A DNA stretch of 64,000 nucleotides. Source: Fragilariopsis cylindrus CCMP1102 (lineage: Eukaryota > Bacillariophyta > Bacillariophyceae > Bacillariales > Bacillariaceae). Positions 45,983 through 58,019 of this stretch are shown here, in pieces; positions within the stretch are counted from its first letter, which is position 1, and each line of letters opens with the position of its first letter. The stretch is from positions 620,001-684,000 of the forward strand of contig FMBT01000293.1 of assembly GCA_900095095.1 (NCBI GenBank), written 5' to 3'. Both the position numbers and the translations under genes were made by a program. The notes beneath the pieces were generated by a model. That model was not told the origin of the DNA. It saw nothing but the letters and a program-made list of their open reading frames with translations, and made no database searches.

Positions 45983-48460
45983 TTACTGCTGTAAGATATT
46001 CAATACCTTTTTACATCGAGAGTAATTGCTGGTGAAGTGATCCATCACGATAGCCCATTCGTCCATCTGTGGCCCATCACTTTTGATAAGCAGGCTTTTC
46101 CAACAGCTCTCACTTTGGAGTGAGTACTTCGGCTTTTCGTCTGTTTCCTTCTTCACGTCGGTCCGGTGCATGATGTGAGGGAGAGAACGATCTTCGTTGA
46201 TGATTTTGCCGTGACTCAATTTTTCAAATATAGAAAGTCGACGATGGCAATGATTATAAGCACCATGATAGTGCAAGTGATGGTAACAATCGGAATCTTC
46301 CAAGGATACCAAAGTATCAACAAATGATTTCCATATCCCTTCAGATTCATTCTTCAAGCCATTAGAAAATTTGCTTCTGACTGGACTATATTCTGTATCA
46401 ACAGGAGGAACAGGAGTACCGTTGTTGATAGGTTGATGACTGGAGTTGGCTGGATATGCAAATGCCAACCAATGTTTCATAATGGATGAAAATCTCTCAC
46501 GAAGAAGACGACGATTCTCTGAAACCTTCTCCAGAGCAGCGAAGCGATCATTGATTAAGGGTAGTTGTCCTGCTTTGACTGTGTCTAACCGATGCAACAA
46601 TATATTTGTGACCAAATCAAATGCATCAAAATCGTTTGGACGAATCTGAGCCGAAAGAGAGAGAGAGAGAGAGAGAAGGTGTGTGAGATCAATAAAGCGT
46701 ATCATAAATAGCTAAGCGGAGCGATGGTCATAACAGGCAGGTAACATAAGGCGAAAGATGAAATCATCGATGTCACATACCATTGCAAAAGATTCGTGAA
46801 AATCAAAGTACGATGTTTTCCGTTCCTGTCTTTTCCATCGAAAACGTTTTTGTTGGTGTGTGGTACATTCTGCTATTTCACCCTCCGGAATGCTGAAAAA
46901 GAGAACAGGATGAAAGTTTACAGATGGATCTTGATCTGGACCAAACGCTATCTCTCGAACAATAACATGCTCTGGGTTTCTGGGATTGTATTCTGAAAGA
47001 TAAATTGGGGTTGACTTTCCTGTCTTGTCGTCACAATGAAATGCCCGTTCGTCAAGAATCATGCACATTTCCTGAAATATTACATGGCTAGGACTGTACT
47101 TATACATCCATTTATGACCACCACGCATCTGAAGAGCAATATCTAGCCTGTGGACTTCCGATATGGCACAATGTCTTGCCTTAGGAGCACCATTAGCAGC
47201 AATGTTTGACACTTGATTGTAGAGATCACTCCAACCATCGCCATCGAATGACAATTGTATACCCAATGGATTTCCGGTTAATACTTCTCGACGACGCTTT
47301 TGATGCTTTGAATAGTTAGAATAGGATATAGAGATATTTAAGTGAGTGAATATATCTATTATGAGCGAATAACTTCTATATATCGATATTCCAGCTAGAT
47401 GAAACTTACCATCGATTCAACGTTCATATCTGTAGACATATTGTTACCTTGAGTCTCTGTGATTGGTAACCAAGAATGTATCTTTCCTGCAACACGTGTG
47501 TCGTGAATTTCTGAACAACGTGCCCCAAAAGGACTGTGATTTATAAAGATTCATGGAAATTAAATTCGAAAAAAGTGTGAGTTTTGATTTTGGTTAAGGG
47601 TAGTATCTTCGTTGTCAAGTACAAAAAACTGCTGGTAGAAATCTTTCTTAGATGTAATATCAATACTGCATGCATGCATGCATGCATGTATGTATATGTT
47701 TTTATATTGCTTACCATGATCCCATGGCAACGAAATCAAAACAAGGTTTAATACGGTACGTCTCGGCATCATCAATCAACCCATTGCGTTGTAAGTCCAT
47801 TAGTCGAGTCATCTGTAACTCTTTCTCCCCGTGAGCATAGGAGCAATTTGAACCAAATGGACAATTCCGGTTCGATAAATAATACATGCATAGTTCCGTT
47901 TTTGCCTTCTGCTTCTGTTTCTGCTTACGAGCAAAATCATCAATAGGTTGACGTTGTCTATCAAATCGGCTCTGACTTTTCGTCATTTTCTTCCTTTTTA
48001 CAAGGCTTTGCTTGGTGGGTGGTGTGTCGACCACGCTAGCGAGACTGTCCTTTAAGAAGTTCTCTTGAAGCACGTTTTTACTCATCGTTGGGGTAGTCAT
48101 ACAGAACGAAGAAGACGCGGCTGAGAGGTATGAGGCGCAAGAAGCAATACTTTCTGGAGTCGTCGCAACAGTTGCAACTGTACGGACAGACGATGGCGTC
48201 TTGAGTAGTATCATTTTGCTACTATCGAATGGAGAAGGAGGTGGAGTAAATGCTGTCGGGACGAAAGGTCGAGAGATTGGCGAAGCACGATGAAAACTGC
48301 CTCCACCAAGATCGCATTGACGAGAAATTCCAACTGGCTTGAAGAACGACTGACGACGATCGGGGGTACATGCGCTATCATTTCTTCCGCCATCCAAGGT
48401 ATGTGCATCCACTGTCATTCCAACAATAGCAGTACCATCCATGTTGTACGTCGATTCCAT
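45983..48460 (-). CDS. Tandem CCCH zinc-finger (TTP-type) protein
   Basis: Exons 48460-47715, 47533-47410, 47305-46781 and 46645-45983 encode about 685 residues. Two CX8CX5CX3H fingers are spaced as in tristetraprolin-type RNA-binding proteins: [20 protein letters not shown] at about residue 190, and a second split by intron 1 ([20 protein letters not shown]). A basic run [12 protein letters not shown] precedes finger 1. Such proteins bind AU-rich mRNA and control decay. The N-terminus is Ser/Thr/Pro-rich, likely a phosphorylation region. The 400 residues after the fingers are unassigned, with [20 protein letters not shown] and [20 protein letters not shown] as striking stretches. Intron 1 has a TGCATGCATGCA repeat. 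Confidence 0.82.
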
Positions 48461-49649
48461 TGTCTCTTTGTAGGAGACGATTAATTATTATCTATGAGAG
48501 ATTGTAAAGTTGTAGTAGCCTTTACGCAAGCCGCTAAGTTCAAAGTTCGAGCCAAACAAATGCTGTCTGCCATACTCTTACTACAGCTCTACGGCCTCTG
48601 CGTACTTCATTTGCGTACAGTACGACTCACTCTGTTCGCCGTGAACGTCGTGGCGACGCACGATGATATCGTCGCGCGGAGAAGCATGCTTGACATCTGT
48701 GACCGAAGCAAGATCATGGAGAAGATTCATTTTTTTAAATCCAATCGTGACCATAATTTACTATTGCTTGACTCTTTGATATCAAAACAGGTAGGTTTGG
48801 AATATCCAAGGAGATACTGTTGTTGAGCTATGATATAGTAAGCTTTGGTTATTAACTAATGTCTAAAGTTATTATGAGCTATTTTATCTTAGCGTCTAAC
48901 TGGGTGTCTGTCTCCATTACAACTGGTTAACTCACTTGATTAGCAATCCGTGCTAGCGAGTGGTTGATATGGGGTATGTTTGAATGGATATAGCTCACCT
49001 GGTGGCAACTGGCTTGCTGGGCTGTAGTATCTGAATACTTACTTACTAGTAACGGAGTAACGGTCTTAGTCCTGGATGCTAGTGATTTGAGTATCTCATC
49101 ACACAACTGTAAGGCATCAGCTGTTGCATTGATTGCAGCAACAGCTTTTTTTCTCTCATTTTTCAATGAAATTTGCTTGGCATTTAATTAATGCCTGCAT
49201 CATCCATTCCAATGCTCAAGAGAGAGGGAGAGATAAAATCAATTCAAGAAGAAGGAGAAGAAGAAGAAATATTCTCCCCTGCTATCTAAGATTACATAGA
49301 GCGTGAAAATTGGTGATCCTTGCGTAAAATCACTGCTTAAATAAGCCATTATCTGTTCACAATAACAACACAACACAATTAAGTGTCGTATTGGTATCTA
49401 ATAACGTCAAATCTAGAACTACCTATACTACTCTACTTGAAGTTATGAATGTATTCGAACCCTTATGAGTTGAAAAATACTATTTTAGCACCTACAGAGT
49501 GTCAGAATTACTTACTGAACAACACACATCATTTTAAAAGCCATTTTCTTTGTGTTAATTACAGCACATTCCATCTTGCTCTAGTGGCAATTACTTGCTA
49601 CAGTACGCACAATACCTCGCATTAAGGAAAATTATTGTATAGAATTGGA

Positions 49650-49815
49650 CGGAAAATTATCCCATCAACATGACAATGGGAATTCATTTGACTGCACCTC
49701 CATTGTTATGAAAAGTTCCACTTTAATTTAGTCATTTGGGGGAAAAATTCTATGAGGTTGTAGTGTAGGGATGTCAGGCAAATCTTGAAGGTGCATAAGA
49801 GAGGAAGATTACAAG
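49650..49815 (+). repeat. Partial copy of the foldback-element arm
   Basis: Reads like the reverse complement of 51532-51755 with a central deletion: both have CATGACAATGGGAAT, then a CACCTCCAT-like block, then TCATTTGGGG/TCATCTGGGG, AAAATTCTATGAG and AGGTGCATAAGAGAGGA. It is diverged, so an older insertion. Confidence 0.65.
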
Positions 49816-50844
49816 TCGAATAAACAAATTATAGCTAAAGCACTGGTCAGATTTTATTATTAAAGTAAAAAGGGGATCCATTACCAACTGCAACAGGTGT
49901 GTTTGACCTGTTTTTTCTTTGGAGAAAAAGTCTGATCATGTGTCTCTTTTTATATAAGAGAGTTAATATATCTAAAGTTTGCTCCTATTGTCACAGTAAA
50001 AGGATGGCGGTTTGCTACCATTTATGTGGTGTTGTATCATCCAATCTGCTTCAAGCATTTGTGCCATTTGGTCTGATGAGGTTGGTTTGAATGCTGCTTG
50101 TAAAGACTCAAATTAAGGACCAGAATTCCTTCTTTTACTGCATTGATACTGCAGGTGCCCAGTGATTTCTTTTCTTTCTTTCCTGACCGAAAGGGTTTTC
50201 GCTCAAGCATTACCGTACCTTCATGCAGAGCTCACACATCTACTGAACCAACCTTACCACTTATAGCAACAAGATGCAAGGAAGTCTACGCTATGGGTGG
50301 TCTAGGATGATTGCAAGCTCCTAATGGAGCTAATATTTGAGCAATAATGTATTAAAATACTGGATAGCTGCACATAAAAAAACAAGAACCTCAGCATGAC
50401 TATTGGAGTTAAATCTAACCCCAGAATGACCAAAGATTCAACTACCAACAGTCATAGGGTTAAATCTAACAGCACTAGCAACGGTATCAGCAAAGAGAGG
50501 AAAGGAGATGGCAAAGAAATATGAAGCACTCATAATTTCTTATCACAAACTTAACGACTCCAAGCTGAAGCATAATATTGAATGCTGCATTGGTAGTGGT
50601 CATCGTCCTAGACCTAATAGTTGAGATAGGGATCCAAGATGAAAACAAGATGAATAGCATGAAAAGCCCCTTATTGCCAATTGAAACAATATACTCAAAA
50701 AATGATGATGTCGAATTGGTAAGGGTTTGTTGTTGATTGTTTGATTTAAAAAAATTCTATCTACTTTTTGATAAAGGAAATTTAAATGGTTGTATTTTGT
50801 TTGTATTGATAGTACACAGCGTCATAGATTCCGATTGGTTTTGA

Positions 50845-51872
50845 TTGTTGCGGGCGTGTTCCGGCTCAACGCTGCGCGAATATGGTGAATAAAGGACAAT
50901 CTGCGGACAGACGCTTGTTCGCGGGATTGGTTTACAACCTCTACAACACGCGCTATGCAGTGAAAGTACTAAAAATCGGGGGGATTTTTAACTGTATGAT
51001 AGCTCCTCAAACCTTCTCCAGTACCTATCCCTGTTGATTCTACACATTCCAAATTGTCACCAGGTCTGGGTAGTGTAGGCAATGACCTGGTACTCATCCA
51101 AGGAGAATTTCGCCCATATGGGGTACTCGTCGTCAAAGTTAAAAAGTATTATTTATCGCGCACCTATGCAGTAAAAATAAGAAAATTCCTTATTAATACA
51201 CCATGACAATGGGATCTATTGAATCGAACCTCCATGGATATCGATCTATTTAACATACGCTTATGAGACGAAATATAGATGTCTGTACTCTTAACAAGGA
51301 CAAAAAATTTCGGTTGAATTGGATCATTTTTTAGTACTTAAACTCTCTCTTAGAAAAAGATGCACATGATCGGATTTTTCGAAAAAAACACGTCCTATAT
51401 ACCCGTTGACAATGGGTCCTCTCTTTATGTACCAATAAGAATAAAAATTATCGCATTAACTAATATAACACTAATAGAGACTTCTGTATTAGTACTTTAT
51501 CTATCAATCCATTATTTAATTTTTAATTTTCCTCTCTTATGCACCTCTTCCTAGCGATTCGAAATTTGCCTGCCACCCATATAAATACTCATAGAATTTT
51601 CCCCAGATGACCAAATCACACCCAAACTTTTTTTGTCCCTTAACGATACAAATATCTATATTTCTTCTAATAAGCGTATGTTAAATAGAGCGATACCCAT
51701 GGAGGTTCGGTTCAATACATTCCCATTGTCATGATGATTGGAATTTTCCATTTCAATACTTAATTATTTTCAAAAGAATTTTCCATTTGTCGCGAGGTAT
51801 CGCGCATTATAAAAATTTTAGTCGCGAGTGTCCCTCAAACCGCCGCATCGAGCTGGAACGCGCCTGCGCTGC
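50845..51872. mobile_element. Foldback/MITE-like element with long inverted arms
   Basis: The outer ends CGGGCGTGTTCCGGCTC (50851) and GAGCTGGAACGCGCCTG (51850) are inverted near-matches. The inner arms 51181-51307 and 51631-51749 are inverted copies of about 120 bp (shared strings ATCTATTTAACATACGCTTAT, CATGACAATGGGA). The exact ends are uncertain. There is no coding frame. A DNA transposon derivative is likely; the transcript could fold into a long hairpin. Confidence 0.6.
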
Positions 51873-52769
51873 TTGGTAGCTGATTAGATTTTCCTGGATT
51901 TTTATGCACCTTCATGCTGGGGATGACTTTGAATTCGACTTTAGGGGTAGGGAAGGGGAAAAACAAATTGGTAGGGGGATGCTTCCAACATAAAATTCAT
52001 AGAGGTAATAGCATGAAATAAGAATTGGCTAAGTTAACATCATGAAGTGTGCCCTATACAGTCACCACAGTGGAGTGCAGCAAGGCAACCTAGTATTACA
52101 AACGTTCATTGTTTCAGTTGCTGCACACCAACACCACCATAGCCTGAACAGGGTACCATTTGGCAAAGTTGCAAGCCGAACACGACCAGTAGAATGAGTA
52201 GCTATGCGTTGTTGTTTGAATGAATCATATTGTTGTTATTGTTGTTATCAACCCTCTACTATATGTATTTGTATTTACTTCTGATAACCAGTAGGCTTAC
52301 AAGACTAAGGAATGTAGCAGTTTTCAATCCAATAGGTCCATTGTAAACTTCATGGTTTAATTTTCAAAAATATGACTTTTTAGGTGTATATGCTTGATGC
52401 TAAAGTTGTTATTATATACTAGACTAACAAATACTACTAAAATTTGGGCATGATTTAGTTTTTATATTGGCATATTTGGGCATGATTTAGTTTTTATATC
52501 AATCTGACACTACACGGGACCCACTACAGGCTATTTAGTCACGAATACCGTGAAAACCAATCCTGTGTATTTCTTATCGCGAGTGTATTTGTTAAATGTG
52601 TATTTCTTTATCGCGAGAGTCCTATTGATGGATGCGATGGTATGCTCATCACCTACATTAATGTTCGAATGTCTAGCAACAAGTGAACAATAAGAGCTAC
52701 TTGGACGCTTATTTAGCTATTGGGATTGATTAATTCTCAGTTCAAAATATATACTTGTACACACACAGG

Positions 52770-53309
52770 ATGGCATCTTTTGGACTAGCTCAGTCTGATT
52801 CTACTGCCAATTCTACCGGTGTCCACGATGATAAGGACCCAGTGGATATGGCTACTATTTTTTCCGCAGTCTCAGAAGGTAATCTTGCGCTGCTCCAGTC
52901 ATCGATGACTCTCCTTAATTTCCCTATCGCCACTGCTGACCAAAACGGTTACACCTTGTTACATGCTGCCTCGTCGTATAATCAACTTGGTATACTGCAA
53001 TTTATATTGAACAACCTCGATACAAACAACATCAACTGCACAACCTATATAAATGCAGGCGACACTGATGGAGACACTGCATTGCATTATGCTGGAAGTG
53101 CTGACGCTGCAAATTTTCTGGTACAGCATTTCAGGATAAACACGACAATAGTAAACAGCCTGGGGAAGACGGCACTTCAAACTAAAGAGGCAGAATTAGA
53201 TGAAATGAAGAACGACGAAGACATCGAAGACGATGACGAGGAAATCGAGGTTACGAAAAAACTGATAAGCTACTTGCAACATATCAACGTGAGCCAAACA
53301 AGTATGTAA
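52770..53309 (+). CDS. Small ankyrin-repeat protein
   Basis: A single exon of 179 residues from ATG 52770 (an earlier non-ATG start is possible but unneeded). Three ankyrin-type units are visible: IFSAVSEGNLALLQSSM, then DQNGYTLLHAASSYNQLGIL, and DTDGDTALHYAGSADAANFL, followed by an acidic tail EDIEDDDEEIE. Ankyrin stacks bind partner proteins; the partner is unknown. No targeting leader or membrane helix. Confidence 0.75.
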   Translation: MASFGLAQSDSTANSTGVHDDKDPVDMATIFSAVSEGNLALLQSSMTLLNFPIATADQNGYTLLHAASSYNQLGILQFILNNLDTNNINCTTYINAGDTDGDTALHYAGSADAANFLVQHFRINTTIVNSLGKTALQTKEAELDEMKNDEDIEDDDEEIEVTKKLISYLQHINVSQTSM

Positions 53310-53792
53310 ATATATCATTTTTATTCCTGATAGCTACTATCTTTCGAGCCATGTAGATGGTATGAAATCGAAAAAAATATTGATTCCCGAATTCGTCGTG
53401 AAGCTCTAATATCTTGCGCAGATAAGCAAATTCATCTTCCGAGTAAAAACAAGCAAGCATTTGATTGTAACGCTTAGACTTACGCTAGCTAGGTGGGCTG
53501 TGCTTGGCCCAAGTTAGCCCACAAGTTTTCCATTCAGTACTTTTTTTTTCACATTTCTTTGCTTGGACGGAAGTCTGTCGCCTGTAATTCTTTTTTGTAT
53601 TGAATAGCTGAGTTGAATTTCAAATATAATAATCATAATGTTACTACTATATTTTAATGACAATTTATTTTTTCTATACATTATTATTCCGAACGAATGT
53701 ACAATGGTGTGTTCAATCAAGACTTTCAATAATTGATTTATTATTACCATATTACTCAAAAGAATATTTTCCATTATCTTCAAATACACTAT
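53310..53792. other. 3' intergenic region between convergent genes
   Basis: AT-rich; no gene recognised. Confidence 0.4.
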
Positions 53793-55037
53793 TCACGAAA
53801 TCTCCTTCGTAGACATAACATTTCCATTAGCACATTTGAACAAGCCCTTTCCCTCCCGCTTTTCCTTACCGTTTGTATCAAACCGAATATCCTGACCTGC
53901 ATCGACATTGTCGTTAGATGGCAAGGGTATACGCCTGCATCTCATATTGTGGGGAGAATTAGACTGTATTTCTTTTCGATCTTCGTCCTGTAGAAGAATT
54001 TCTTTCTTGGATTCGTTCTTCTCTTGGTTCTTGCGGGAATTAGATACCATAGCGTCATTGCTATTATTTTCATAAAATATAGCACTTGCATCGATCTGTA
54101 TATCTTTGCTCGTTGATCTTTCTTCTTGGAAAGTATGATCGGATGTATTAAAAGAAACATTTTTCGAGATGGGGCTCATAGAGTTTTTTGGTGGTGTTGA
54201 ATTCCGAATCGAAAATGTGCCCGGTCTAAGATACTCAAGTCTTTTATAGTCCGTAAACTCTGAATCATTTGATGAAGGCTGATGCAAAGATTTTTCTGTG
54301 TTTGTGTCCATCAATATTTGGGCTATACGATTCGACGAATCAGAAGGCGTCTCCGTTCGAAAGGACGTCGTGATGTCTGATATTTCCTTTCTCAGTTGCT
54401 TTTCCCTCGAGGCTTGTCGTTGTGGTAATAATGGTGGATTATTCTTATGGTGACCTTTGAAATGGAGTTTTGTATTATGTGTTATTTCGTCTGTTAATCT
54501 TCGTGATGGCATGCGTTGTGGCACAAGGGCGTTTGTTATCTGTGGTTTACCCGAGGATTGTCGCACTGGTAATCTCGGGGGTGCTATCATTTTTGAGTCT
54601 TTCGTTTCGCGGTCAATGATGTTGTCTCCTTGCCTAAGCCGTTCGTTTTCTTGAATGGATTGAAGCAATTGCTTTTCGAGGTTGACGATTCTCTTGTTCT
54701 TTTCAGCTATTATCCATTCTTGAACCTGTGACGCACGCAATAGAGCATTGCGAACTTGATCCATGAATATAGATCTCGTCTCTTTGTCTTCGTCACCCGC
54801 GTCCGCGGATAGATTAGAATCGCTCCACTCCGTACTGTCGTGGCACAAATTTCCCACTTGCAGAATAGAATACGCCAAACGATTTCTTTGCACAGAGTCT
54901 CCAGCTTCGAGCCCGGAATGGCAAATTTTGCAAGTGCAGAATGATGGGAGATTATAACCGACTACGTTTTTTTCATCACTAGATGATGACATGATCATTA
55001 TGGCTGGATGACGTAGGCATCGGCCACTCACGTCCAT
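53793..55037 (-). CDS. Coiled-coil protein with Cys/His N-terminal motif, unknown role
   Basis: A single exon. The open frame reaches 55073, but the ATG at 55037 (MDVSGRCLRHPAIMI) is the likelier start, giving about 414 residues. The N-terminus GRCLRHPAI...CTCKICHSG resembles a Cys/His motif repeated in many diatom proteins of unknown function (GRCxxHPxI followed by clustered Cys). A coiled coil follows at about 100-130 (ASQVQEWIIAEKNKRIVNLE), then a long polar, Ser/Asn/Lys-rich, probably disordered region to the end. I do not recognise a named family. The frame is intact. Confidence 0.6.
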   Translation of the reverse strand: MDVSGRCLRHPAIMIMSSSSDEKNVVGYNLPSFCTCKICHSGLEAGDSVQRNRLAYSILQVGNLCHDSTEWSDSNLSADAGDEDKETRSIFMDQVRNALLRASQVQEWIIAEKNKRIVNLEKQLLQSIQENERLRQGDNIIDRETKDSKMIAPPRLPVRQSSGKPQITNALVPQRMPSRRLTDEITHNTKLHFKGHHKNNPPLLPQRQASREKQLRKEISDITTSFRTETPSDSSNRIAQILMDTNTEKSLHQPSSNDSEFTDYKRLEYLRPGTFSIRNSTPPKNSMSPISKNVSFNTSDHTFQEERSTSKDIQIDASAIFYENNSNDAMVSNSRKNQEKNESKKEILLQDEDRKEIQSNSPHNMRCRRIPLPSNDNVDAGQDIRFDTNGKEKREGKGLFKCANGNVMSTKEIS

Positions 55038-55073
55038 TCCTAATATATAACATAGGTCGTCAGTGATAATCAT

Positions 55074-55441
55074 GATCCATAGAAATGAACATTAAGAGCC
55101 ATTTACAGTGATTGTGTGGCATCGAATCTTCTCGATAGCATTCACCAAAATTAAAATTATTCTTTTTATGATTAAAATTTGAACGCGAATACAAAAAAAG
55201 GAGAGTATTTCTCTAAAAGGTGGCAGGATCAGCGTGTGCCGAATAATCGCGCTACAGTATACAAGTACAACTTCGTACTTACCACCCCAAAAGTAAGGTA
55301 CCAGGGTGGAGGAATAATTTACATGAAAAGTTCTATATAACTTGTTATTTAAAAGCTGCCGCGCTGCTCCTTACTGTCTTAAAAAGACAAGTAAGACAAC
55401 AGTCGACCCGCCTATGATTAATCTATATTAATAGTACACTC
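55074..55441. other. Intergenic region
   Basis: AT-rich with an ACAGTATAC string near 55255. No gene recognised. Confidence 0.4.
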
Positions 55442-55789
55442 TTACGTAGGAACATCACCAAATCTATCATCAATACACTGATTCACCACTTCGAGGACCG
55501 GTTGTACTCTACTTGTTGATCTCTTCTTCCCCAATTTTGTAAACATCCGAGGTAATATATTGTTTGCCTTAGTTTTCTTCCTAGTTGTGGGTGTCGCCTT
55601 ACTTGTTGACCTACTTGTTTTGATTCGTGAGAATACATTAGTTATTGGGTTGTTTGACATTCTCTTTGGGAGGCCGTGTTTCCTTGTGGTTACATGCCTA
55701 GCTACTGTTGTCTTTGACGGTTTATCAAACGTAAAATGCCTCCAAATTGGTATGCTACTTGTTTGCGCCATCTCTTTGACCTTTTTCAT
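55442..55789 (-). CDS. Basic Ser/Thr/Lys-rich open frame, doubtful
   Basis: 115 codons from an ATG, strongly basic (KATPTTRKKTKANN; KLGKKRSTSR), in the same phase as the end of the VPS9 gene but separated from it by two stop codons in 25 bases. It could be a separate small gene, an alternative 3' end, or chance. An open frame also runs on the opposite strand (55560-55841). Confidence 0.25.
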   Translation of the reverse strand: MKKVKEMAQTSSIPIWRHFTFDKPSKTTVARHVTTRKHGLPKRMSNNPITNVFSRIKTSRSTSKATPTTRKKTKANNILPRMFTKLGKKRSTSRVQPVLEVVNQCIDDRFGDVPT

Positions 55790-55834
55790 GCTGTGGTCTA
55801 TGACTGGTCTCTACCGAAGTAGCCATTTCTTCAG

Positions 55835-58019
55835 TTACTGATTTGTTGCCTCCAATCTTAACCACAGTGGTTCATTGAAAATTTTGAGTTCATCTTCTGG
55901 AAGTACCATATCTCTCATTGTACACAGTTGTGTGACCCTTTTGGTGAGTGCGTCATATTCTGCGACTATTCTTCCTCCGACCACCGGTGTATTCCTATCA
56001 ATGCACCTGAAGTTCAGACTTCATCGTGGCAAAAGATTTCTGTAAAATCTGTGCTAGAATTAAGAAAGTGAATGGAAGCTTTGAGGGTGACTAGAGAATA
56101 ACCTTCTCGTCCTCTCAACAGTTCTTCGTTGCATGCAAATTCTTCTAGAAACGCTATCTGTGAGTTGATCCTGAAAACGTTGGCTACCACAATGTGCTGA
56201 CATACCATCTTTAGCAAGGAATCAGCTCCCATTGCCGATCTTGTTTCAGTATTATTTGAAAAATGTTCAGAGATTTTCTCCAGAAATGCAACACAATATC
56301 TAAGTTTGTCAACTGCTGAATGTGCCTGCGGTATACAGTGTAAAGCTTTCAGCGCAGCTTCTGAGATGCAGGATTTGTACCCAGAGTACTCGTCTTGACA
56401 CTTTTTCCGCTCAAAGTTAGCAACTTTTTCTAGCAGCTCATTGTCTTGGTTCTCGTATTCCATTTCAATCTCTTCCATTACTAAGCCATAGATTTCTGAA
56501 AATACTAGGCTTTCAACTATTGCCGCGAGGTGTATGATTGAAGAAGAGGACCCAAAGCCTGCCTTAGTCTCAAGAAGTGCAGCAGTTACATACTTTATCA
56601 CCTATATTTTTGAGTTATAAATACACGGTGAGGTGATTATCAGTTTAATTCTCACTAAAAGTTTATCCACAAAGTATTCATTTCATTTAATGTTGATACG
56701 AATAGACTTACCGCATGACTATCTTGTCGTCGCTGTTGTCTATTTAAATGGTTTTGATCCTCGTCATACTGCACATTTAATGCACGACATCTAAATGCAT
56801 CAATTAGTTCCCGATACACATGATTTGGGAGACTATCTTTATTGTTCAAGATCCGGGATGCCAGCAAAAGAACCTTATCAGCAAAAGGTATTTCATCTTC
56901 TCCCGTCTCAACAATGTCAACCTCGCGTTCATATCGTTCTCGTCTAGCTGCATTTGTTTCGTTTGGGATAAGTCTTTGGACAAGTCCACTACCAAAATTG
57001 CCTGGGTATCTTTGCTTTGCCTGTTGGTATATATCGAACCATATCTGTTCTGGAATTTTAATGGAGGGGCGGATCAACAAGACAAGTTGCTGGGTACCTT
57101 CTCCAAGTTCGATAACACGAGCCTCATCGATTCTTTCTTGAAGATGCGAGCCTGCAACGATTCCTGCTGCTCCAATTACTCCACCAACGGGTCCGGCACA
57201 AACAACTCCAACAAAACCACCAACAATTGAGCCCGCTACCGTGAAGAGAGGAATGTGTTTTCGAATAACGGTATGGGGTTCTGACGGTTCAAATAATTTT
57301 CCACTGTTCTTGGAACAAGTAGCTATAGATGTCGAATTATTTTCGTCCGAAGAACTTGCGCGATCGTCATCACTGTGAATAGACCTGTTGTCGTTTTCTT
57401 TCGGCATTAGTCGATTAAAACTCACGATAATATTTTCTTGTAGCGCTTGAGAAACAACGTTGAACCCATGACTTGCAAAATGAAGTGGGACTTTTCTGGT
57501 TACCGGTCCATCACTCTCGACGTTATCAGATTTTGATGCTACTAGTAGTTCATTGATAAACGACGCAGATGGAGATGGAGATATCTCTGAGATAGGCAAC
57601 TCATGAGAATCAAGCGGTTCTATTGCCGGTCGAGAAATGGAATCTTTGCCGTCCTCGCTAGGTAAAGATAAATGGCTCATGTCATCACTCGTATCGTCTT
57701 TCACAGTCGAAAGTTCCCGCAGCTCTTTGTTGTTCGTGTAGTTCACCGAACACTTGTCAAATTTGATGTGTTTCGAAAAAGCACAACATCTATGAGCATA
57801 TACGCCACATGCCATGCATCTTACTGATGGACGCGAAGTACCAAAAACGTCGACTTCCAATCGCTCATCGCAACCTAAACATATTTTGTAGAAGGGCAGC
57901 AAAATAAACGAAACGCTAACAAAGGAATGATAATGGTACGGATCAGAGCAAACATCTGAGTTTGCCATGCATTCAATGGTCTTTTCCAATGATCTGTTAG
58001 ATTCATTCTCGGATATCAT
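55835..58019 (-). CDS. C1- and VPS9-domain protein (putative Rab5-type GEF)
   Basis: Exons 58019-56712 and 56601-55835, about 691 residues. The N-terminal C1-type zinc domain reads HSF..SF..P..CLGC then VRCMACGVYAHRCCAF. An acidic linker follows. A glycine-zipper membrane-like segment FVGVVCAGPVGGVIGAAG lies at about residue 270. The VPS9 domain is in exon 2: SAMGADSLLKMVCQHIVVAN then FACNEELLRGREGYSLVTLK. VPS9 domains load GTP on Rab5-family GTPases for endosome fusion. The frame changes once, near 56018, after the VPS9 domain, as if one base were missing; SLNFRCIDRNTPVVGG then continues to the stop. The start could be a few codons upstream. Confidence 0.75.

Larger units (their letters stand above)
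48461..52769. other. 4.3-kb gene-free region
   Basis: No supported gene. A 110-codon frame at 48494-48826 starts beside the CCCH start on the other strand and shows no family features. The region carries a foldback element at 50845-51872 and a partial copy at 49650-49815, plus TTATCGCGAG repeats near 52570-52620. Confidence 0.55.

Noticed and set aside
48494-48826. 110-codon frame beside the CCCH gene start
   Set aside because: No family features, overlaps the other gene's likely promoter, no splice partner found.
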